A stretch of DNA of 64,000 bases, taken from contig JAHBXW010000020.1 in NCBI GenBank assembly GCA_019636235.1, positions 29,343-93,342 on the forward strand, written 5' to 3'. The position numbers and the translations under genes are program-made. This DNA is from Planctomyces sp. GTDB lineage: Bacteria; Planctomycetota; Planctomycetia; Planctomycetales; Planctomycetaceae. Position 1 is the first letter of the stretch, and each line of letters begins with the position of its first letter. Below are positions 59,776-64,000 of this stretch, piece after piece. The notes under the pieces were generated by a model. The model had not been told where the DNA came from and did not search any database. It worked only from the letters and a program-made list of their open reading frames with translations.

Positions 59776-60066
59776 TCATCGATTGCCTGACATCTTCGAC
59801 AACACAGCGAGTGCGGCTTCTTTTCGTTCAAGAACAAGCTCGCTTTCGCCCATGTCGGCGATGATCGCCAGCATGATTTCAACGGTTCGTTCGGGGAGCT
59901 TTGGATACTGAAGCAGATGTTGGAGCGCCAAGTCCCGAACCAGATCAAGGTCTGGGTCGCCCTCGAAGCCGCCGCTGGAAAGCAGGTCCAACAGAGTATC
60001 GATCTTCTCCTCGTCGGTTTTTGGTTGGCCGGGTTGAAGGTCAGCGAAGTCGTCGTTCAGCATCAT
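59776..60066 (-). CDS. Small hypothetical protein, helical
   Basis: A 96-residue protein with a GGAG ribosome site before ATG ATG (60066 or 60063). Acidic and helical: EEKIDTLLDLLSSGGFEG and LALQHLLQYPKLPERTVEIM. Opposite strand to the upstream pair. Its first bases follow a hairpin at 60093-60121. No family recognised. Confidence 0.6.
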   Translation of the reverse strand: MMLNDDFADLQPGQPKTDEEKIDTLLDLLSSGGFEGDPDLDLVRDLALQHLLQYPKLPERTVEIMLAIIADMGESELVLERKEAALAVLSKMSGNR

Positions 60067-60092
60067 TGCGCTCCAACTCTTGGAATGGAAAA

Positions 60093-60121
60093 GGCACCCG
60101 TATCTTGTAACAGCGGGTGCC
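60093..60121 (-). terminator. Hairpin terminator with T run before the 59776-60066 gene
   Basis: On the minus strand GGCACCCG and CGGGTGCC flank a 13-base loop, then TTTTCC. It is 24 bases after the 60146-60484 stop and 26 bases before the 60066 start, so it may end the upstream transcript or act as an attenuator for the next gene. Confidence 0.7.
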
Positions 60122-60145
60122 TCGACGCTTGCATGATACCGAGGT

Positions 60146-60484
60146 TCACATCGTGAACGCTGCTGGCTCCCCTGACTCAACGTCGATCAGTTCGCCGAAC
60201 TTGTTCATCTTGAACACGATGTCTGGCGTGATGTCATCAGCGACCGGCCCGGAGACATCGATGCCGTTCGACGTGTCCCAGTTCTCGGTCTCTTCGATCT
60301 CCCAGTCCGCATCACAGCCGTATTCGTCGGCCAGCCGTGACAGTTCTTCGCCATCGAGATCAGCCAGCCGAGACGCATCCCAGCCAGCAGGTGCTTCAAT
60401 GACAATCCTGCGGCGGCGCAGGATCGTCTCCCTTGCCCAAAGATCGACAAAGTGTTTCGTTGTTTGTTCTGTTGCAACAGACAT
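60146..60484 (-). CDS. Small acidic hypothetical protein
   Basis: A 112-residue protein starting MSVATEQTTKHFVDLWAR with a GGAAAGGAAT ribosome site. The second half is strongly acidic (EYGCDADWEIEETENWDTSNG). No family is recognised; acidic small proteins on mobile elements can be DNA mimics or anti-restriction factors, but this is only speculation here. It has its own promoter (60581-60609). Confidence 0.62.
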   Translation of the reverse strand: MSVATEQTTKHFVDLWARETILRRRRIVIEAPAGWDASRLADLDGEELSRLADEYGCDADWEIEETENWDTSNGIDVSGPVADDITPDIVFKMNKFGELIDVESGEPAAFTM

Positions 60485-60580
60485 GTTCGGATTCCTTTCC
60501 GACTTGCTCGCTGCGTGTCGGTCAAGGACGACGTGCTGTTGATCGCACTACGCCGTGACTTCTTTCAGCGAAGCAGCGGC

Positions 60581-60609
60581 ATTCTATCCGACTTGCCGGA
60601 ATAGCGCAC
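60581..60609 (-). promoter_or_regulatory. Promoter of the 60146-60484 gene
   Basis: On the minus strand, GTGCGC (60604-60609) and TAGAAT (60581-60586) are 17 bases apart. The -10 box starts 97 bases before the ATG. The box and spacer resemble the promoter at 61138-61166. Confidence 0.6.
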
Positions 60610-60663
60610 ATCGACGATGAACCGAGTCAGGCGATATGCTGTAGTCGGCACCAGCAAAGACAA

Positions 60664-60695
60664 AGCCGCCTGAGATGAAAACATCTCAGGCGGCT
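60664..60695 (-). terminator. Rho-independent terminator of the 60714-61040 gene
   Basis: A perfect 14-base stem (AGCCGCCTGAGATG with CATCTCAGGCGGCT), loop TTTT on the minus strand, then TTGTCTTTGC. It is 18 bases after the stop. Confidence 0.85.
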
Positions 60696-60713
60696 CGCTC
60701 GTCAAGAAGGAAT

Positions 60714-61040
60714 CTACGCCACGAGCGCAGGTCCATCGTGCCACGCTGTGATCCCTTCGGTGTAGGGTTCAGGGTTCGTCGGTCGAATGTACTGGACTTC
60801 CCCTGAGCGGATTCTCGGGGGTAGCGACTCTATGTACTTGACCACTTCTTCCATTGGGGATGTCAGCAGGAAGTGCTGAATCCGCTTAGCCTCGTCGTAG
60901 GTGGAGAAGCCGAGCAACTGCTCCGGTGTTGGCGATACCGAGAGATTCTTCGATAGCGGGATCGTCGTCGCTGCTACCGATGGCCCGTTGAGTGCGATCC
61001 AGTAGTATCTTTTCTTCTTCGCTTTATTCTGAGTGGACAT
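60714..61040 (-). CDS. Small basic hypothetical protein
   Basis: A 108-residue protein from ATG at 61040 with AAGGAGG before it. The N-terminus is Lys-rich (MSTQNKAKKKRYYWIALNG), the rest has LLGFSTYDEAKRIQHFLLTSPM and IRPTNPEPYTEGITAWHDG. No family recognised. A terminator follows and a promoter lies 98 bases upstream. Confidence 0.62.
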   Translation of the reverse strand: MSTQNKAKKKRYYWIALNGPSVAATTIPLSKNLSVSPTPEQLLGFSTYDEAKRIQHFLLTSPMEEVVKYIESLPPRIRSGEVQYIRPTNPEPYTEGITAWHDGPALVA

Positions 61041-61137
61041 TGTTGTTCCTCCTTGAGATGTCACCACGCTTCATTCTTTCCCGGCCATCCTTGCGGTCGA
61101 TTGCACGGCTGCCGTGCGTCAGAAGCGAGATGATGGA

Positions 61138-61166
61138 ATTATACCCACGATCAAAGAATAGCGCAA
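61138..61166 (-). promoter_or_regulatory. Promoter of the 60714-61040 gene
   Basis: On the minus strand TTGCGC (61161-61166) and a perfect TATAAT (61138-61143) are 17 bases apart, 98 bases before the ATG. The surrounding GAATAGCGCANATCGNCG matches the promoter at 60581-60609. Confidence 0.72.
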
Positions 61167-61251
61167 ATCGCCGTTGGGTGAATGTCTGATAGTCGTCCGA
61201 GTTTCAGTCACTAAATGTGGCCACCACACTCTGATAGTTGTGGAGGATCAC

Positions 61252-61326
61252 ATGGCAGACAAACAACTTCTCACATCGGCGGTTCGCATTTTTGGCCCCA
61301 AAGTTCTGAGCCGCATCTCAGTCTGA
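61252..61326 (+). CDS. Short frame before the HTH gene, possible first part of a frameshifted gene
   Basis: A 24-codon frame begins at ATG 61252 after GGAGG with good spacing (TGGAGGATCAC) and ends at TGA 61324-61326. The next frame (+1) is open from 61310 into the HTH protein. It may be a leader peptide, or the true start of the HTH gene joined by a frameshift near GTC-TGA-G. See finding. Confidence 0.4.
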   Translation: MADKQLLTSAVRIFGPKVLSRISV

Positions 61327-61363
61327 GATTTGCGATGCACTCGGACTTTGTGACCAAAAGCAG

Positions 61364-61567
61364 ATGGCTGCTCGACTGGGCCTCACCTACGAGGCGTTTC
61401 GGTGGCGGATCGCCAAAGGAATGTTGCCCAAGCCTGAGATCAAGCTGGCAAGACGAGCCTACTACTCTGCTGAGCAGGCGGACGCTCTTGAAAAGAGGGA
61501 GCCTCGGTCAAACAATTCGGCAGCCCCAGTCAAGGAGGACAACAGAAATGGCTCGTCGAAAGCGTAA
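61364..61567 (+). CDS. Small helix-turn-helix protein, excisionase-like
   Basis: A 67-residue protein: MAARLGLTYEAFRWRIAKGM, then LPKPEIKLARRAYYSAEQADAL. This looks like the MerR/AlpA-type small HTH of excisionases or recombination directionality factors. No ribosome site precedes this ATG, whereas 61252 has one, so the real start may be upstream by frameshift. It overlaps the next gene by 20 bases. On an integrase-bearing element, an excisionase role is plausible. Confidence 0.55.
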   Translation: MAARLGLTYEAFRWRIAKGMLPKPEIKLARRAYYSAEQADALEKREPRSNNSAAPVKEDNRNGSSKA

Positions 61568-63542
61568 ACCACAGGTCTTCAGCCGTTGGAAAGATGTGCC
61601 ACCCACGCTGGGCACACGGAACATGTGGAGAATGCGGGGCCGGAAGGTTGAAGCAAAGACTGAACCGGCTGCGTTGTTCGAGCAAGTCGAAGAACGAAAG
61701 CTGACGGTCATCGACTCCACGGCGAAGATCGTCAAGACCTTCCATCTCTACCACGAGAATCAAACCACGCCCGTCCATCTCACAGGATTGGAACGGGCCA
61801 AGCATCTCTTCTACCGGGCGTTCGTGAAGCCCGCCAACCGCACGAAACTCATAAAGCGCTGCAAGGGGGCGTATGTCACCGACTCAGCAGGCGAGCGGTA
61901 TTGGGACACCACGATTGACGAAGAAGGCTGGCGGTCATTCAACGAGTCGCTGACGCTTCAGCGTACCGAGAGTCATCTGTCGGGCGGAGAGGAGTACGGC
62001 ATCTTCGGTGGAAAGTCGTCGTGTCATCTGCTGATCGATCTCGACCTACACAACGTGCCGCACAAACTGTTCCTCAAGCGCCTCCACGCCTTGCTCGGCC
62101 ACTTTCACGGGAAGTGCCGTTGCCACGTTCAGGTGGCTGAGGGAGACGCCCGTGGCGTTCACATCATCCTGTTCTTCGGCAAGAAGTCACCGCTGAAGAC
62201 TCGTCGGAAGTGGTTGAAGGAAGAATTCCAAAAGCTGGAACGGAGGCATCCCGACATCTTCCTTACTCCCGACAGCATCAAGGCACTGTCGGAAGAAGAA
62301 CGAGAGGGCCTCCGGCCAGTCGAGGTGTTTCCGGCCCGTCAGTTTGGCCAGCGTCTACCGTTGGCACGAGGCCGGATCGTTCTGCTGGACAAGCCACTGC
62401 ATCTTGTCTGGCGAAAGGAGAAGCTGCGGCAGGATGTCGAAGGGTATGCGAACTGGCTGCTTGATCGGAACCGGCAATACATGGACAGAGATGCGGTCCT
62501 GTCTTTCGTGCTGGAGCGTCTTGATCTGAGATGCGCCTCCGAGAATGAGTCCGACTCTGTGCTGGCTGGTGATGCGGTGAAGCCGGTCTCAACAAAGAAG
62601 AAGCGTCGAAGTAGCGGCAAGCTGCGAGGCAAAACTCGTGGTGAGTTGCTCAACCTGTGGACAAAGGCAGAACTGGGCTTGTTCGCTCACTTCAATGCGG
62701 GCCTCTACGTCACTTTGGGGGCGCTGCACGCTCAGGGAGTCGGTGAAGACGATGCCGTCGAGATCGTGATGCGGTTCGTGGATGAATTGCCAGATGTTTC
62801 GATCTGTTCTCGCCTGCCGGATAACCGAAAGACGGTGGACGCAGACATTCGCCGAATTGCTCGGGGAGTCTGGCAGAGCGAACCGTCCTACACTTGGCAG
62901 GTTGTGGCGTCGGAGTGGGAGAAGATCGGGTTTCAACTGGCAGACAAGGGAACGTGGGATGTCCGGCGTGAAGCTCCACCGCCAGTGGTGCCATCCGAAA
63001 TCGAGATCACGTTCAACGAGGAAGAGAAGCAGTTGTTGTGTGAGAAGATGGCCCCCATCGTCTTCGGAGAAAAGCAGGCCAAGAAGCCAGCGAAGCAGGA
63101 GCGGTTGTTTCGAGCGATGGCGTTCTTCCTGCGGTATGTCAAAGGGTGTGATCGTGAGATTCCAGAATCAGGGCTGCCATCAATCCTTCAGGATTTCGGC
63201 CTGAATTTGCGAAATCACGACAAACAGGCAGCCTTCTTTCGTTGTTTGAGGGAGATGGAATGGCTGTACGTTGCCGTTGATTACGACCATCCTCGGAAGA
63301 AAGGGGGTGGCACAACACACCGGGCAAGACGGTATGGGGTTGGAAAGGCAGTGTCCTGTAAGTTCGGAGAACCTGCTCCGTTCCTCTCTTCTCTACACCC
63401 CCCACAACAAATGGAACTATATTCTGTCTCCCGTTTTCGGAGGGGAGACCCGAGATTGGACGAAATCCCGAGTTTTGACGACCAGATTGCAGAAACGAGC
63501 GAAGTTCAGTCGGAATCTTCAACCATGCCCGACAACGACTGA
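61548..63542 (+). CDS. Primase-like replication protein (archaeo-eukaryotic primase type)
   Basis: A 664-residue protein starting at the ATG at 61548, after CAAGGAGGACAACAGAA. The N-terminal half carries motifs that resemble the AEP primase fold: motif I LLIDLDLH (Asp164 and Asp166), motif II RGVHIILFF (His205), and a third part VEVFPARQFGQRLPLARGR. The rest is helical, with a Lys-rich linker STKKKRRSSGKLRGKTRG and no clear helicase motifs. AEP-type proteins make primers or copy DNA; many mobile elements encode one. I infer this function from motifs only. Confidence 0.6.
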   Translation: MARRKRKPQVFSRWKDVPPTLGTRNMWRMRGRKVEAKTEPAALFEQVEERKLTVIDSTAKIVKTFHLYHENQTTPVHLTGLERAKHLFYRAFVKPANRTKLIKRCKGAYVTDSAGERYWDTTIDEEGWRSFNESLTLQRTESHLSGGEEYGIFGGKSSCHLLIDLDLHNVPHKLFLKRLHALLGHFHGKCRCHVQVAEGDARGVHIILFFGKKSPLKTRRKWLKEEFQKLERRHPDIFLTPDSIKALSEEEREGLRPVEVFPARQFGQRLPLARGRIVLLDKPLHLVWRKEKLRQDVEGYANWLLDRNRQYMDRDAVLSFVLERLDLRCASENESDSVLAGDAVKPVSTKKKRRSSGKLRGKTRGELLNLWTKAELGLFAHFNAGLYVTLGALHAQGVGEDDAVEIVMRFVDELPDVSICSRLPDNRKTVDADIRRIARGVWQSEPSYTWQVVASEWEKIGFQLADKGTWDVRREAPPPVVPSEIEITFNEEEKQLLCEKMAPIVFGEKQAKKPAKQERLFRAMAFFLRYVKGCDREIPESGLPSILQDFGLNLRNHDKQAAFFRCLREMEWLYVAVDYDHPRKKGGGTTHRARRYGVGKAVSCKFGEPAPFLSSLHPPQQMELYSVSRFRRGDPRLDEIPSFDDQIAETSEVQSESSTMPDND

Positions 63543-64000
63543 GCGGCGGCGGATTTCGGGAGGAGTCCCGACTTTCTCCAGACAACGACCAGGCCACCAG
63601 CACGATGACAACTGCCCGATCAGTACAACTTTTGCAGCAGCCGGTTTCGAGCGACCTTGCCAGCCAGCAGATTCTTGGCGGCGGCGGTTTATCAGGATCG
63701 CAATTCTGCGGAGGGCTTCCGCCTCAAAGTAGGTAACGTGACGAGCAGCGAACGAATAAAAAGCAACAATGGGTTAAGTCATCCCACGGGCCGGGTCGGA
63801 GACTCGGCCCGTGGGCGGTTCGCCCAGAGTTCTTCTATTTCTAACTTTGCAGCCCAACTCTGTCGCACCCGAAACGCTCCACCCCCATCGACACGCTTCT
63901 GATCGACGGGATCAGCCTGTCATCGACAGGGACACCGAGCGCCCTAAGAAGCGGACCAAAAACCTCGGCATGGAATTTGCGCCAGGGAGCGGGAATCTGT
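63543..64000. other. Window end, no gene seen
   Basis: No convincing gene begins here. It contains the inverted repeat at 63783-63815. A 43-residue frame starting at 63605 and others are short and not trusted. The element continues beyond the window. Confidence 0.4.
63783..63815 (+). repeat. 14-base inverted repeat, possible terminator or structured RNA
   Basis: CCCACGGGCCGGGT pairs with ACTCGGCCCGTGGG (one G-U pair) over a five-base loop CGGAG. It is 240 bases after the primase gene stop. Few T follow, so terminator use is uncertain. Confidence 0.6.

Larger units (their letters stand above)
56607..64000. mobile_element. Integrated element inserted at tmRNA 3' end (left part)
   Basis: From the tmRNA terminator to the window end, base composition is visibly lower in G+C than the rest, ribosome sites become stronger, and genes are short and unknown apart from an integrase and a primase-like protein. 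The integrase begins 200 bases after tmRNA. tmRNA 3' ends are known attachment sites. I did not see a second copy of the tmRNA 3' end, so the right end should lie beyond the window. A mobile element rather than a normal island is supported by integrase, HTH and primase genes. Confidence 0.75.

Noticed and set aside
63271..63902. Frames after the primase gene
   Set aside because: They overlap the primase end or are short with no ribosome site; sequence is not protein-like enough.

Overview
The window looks like a chromosome segment from a high-GC member of the Planctomycetota. This is inferred from gene content: a DUF1501 protein with a twin-arginine-like leader, a Cys-type sulfatase, a ThuA-domain protein, leucine-rich-repeat lipoproteins, a VCBS/UnbV protein, ECF sigma plus zinc-finger anti-sigma, a Ser/Thr kinase with FHA and PP2C neighbours, and large hybrid histidine kinases. 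No species can be named from the sequence alone.

Layout. 1-5.4 kb: end of an unknown gene, an HD-domain protein, an ECF sigma/anti-sigma pair, DUF1501 and LRR proteins. 5.4-10.1 kb: a tight run of creatininase-family hydrolase, MFS transporter, GlcF-like iron-sulfur protein and NagA-like deacetylase. 10.1-14.6 kb: two large VWA membrane proteins. 14.8-19 kb: a sugar-isomerase-like protein, then a COX2-like cupredoxin next to a lipoprotein that fuses a SCO1 copper-chaperone domain to VCBS/UnbV repeats. 19.2-24.3 kb: tRNA-Lys(CTT), an AlkD-like protein, an OprO/P-like porin, a sulfatase and a ThuA protein. 24.5-32.5 kb: signalling. One hybrid kinase has PAS, HK, two receiver and HPt domains. 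A second has an apparently complete ethylene-receptor membrane domain and a canonical LOV domain and is paired with a sigma-54 response regulator. 33-40.7 kb: housekeeping (HtrA, NAD(P)HX epimerase, IF-3, DnaK) plus a YHS-type lipoprotein and a coiled-coil protein. 40.8-48.6 kb: FHA-like protein, Ser/Thr kinase, membrane protein, cation exchanger, LRR lipoprotein and PP2C phosphatase. 48.8-55.8 kb: secreted proteins, SDR, TolC-like efflux protein, thioredoxin-like protein and TerC.

At 56236-56606 is a one-piece tmRNA gene (tag ANKQYALAA) with a strong terminator. From here to the window end the base composition drops by eye and the genes change character: an integrase, small unknown genes on both strands, a small HTH protein and a primase-like protein. 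I read this as the left part of an integrated element inserted at the 3' end of tmRNA; its right end is not in the window.

Most noteworthy are: (1) the ethylene-receptor/LOV hybrid kinase with its sigma-54 partner; (2) the SCO-VCBS-UnbV fusion beside a cupredoxin that keeps only part of the CuA site; (3) the tmRNA-linked island, with an integrase lacking the usual box I arginine, iteron-like repeats in front of it, an archaeo-eukaryotic-type primase, two matching promoters with long leaders, and a possible +1 frameshift in a small HTH gene.
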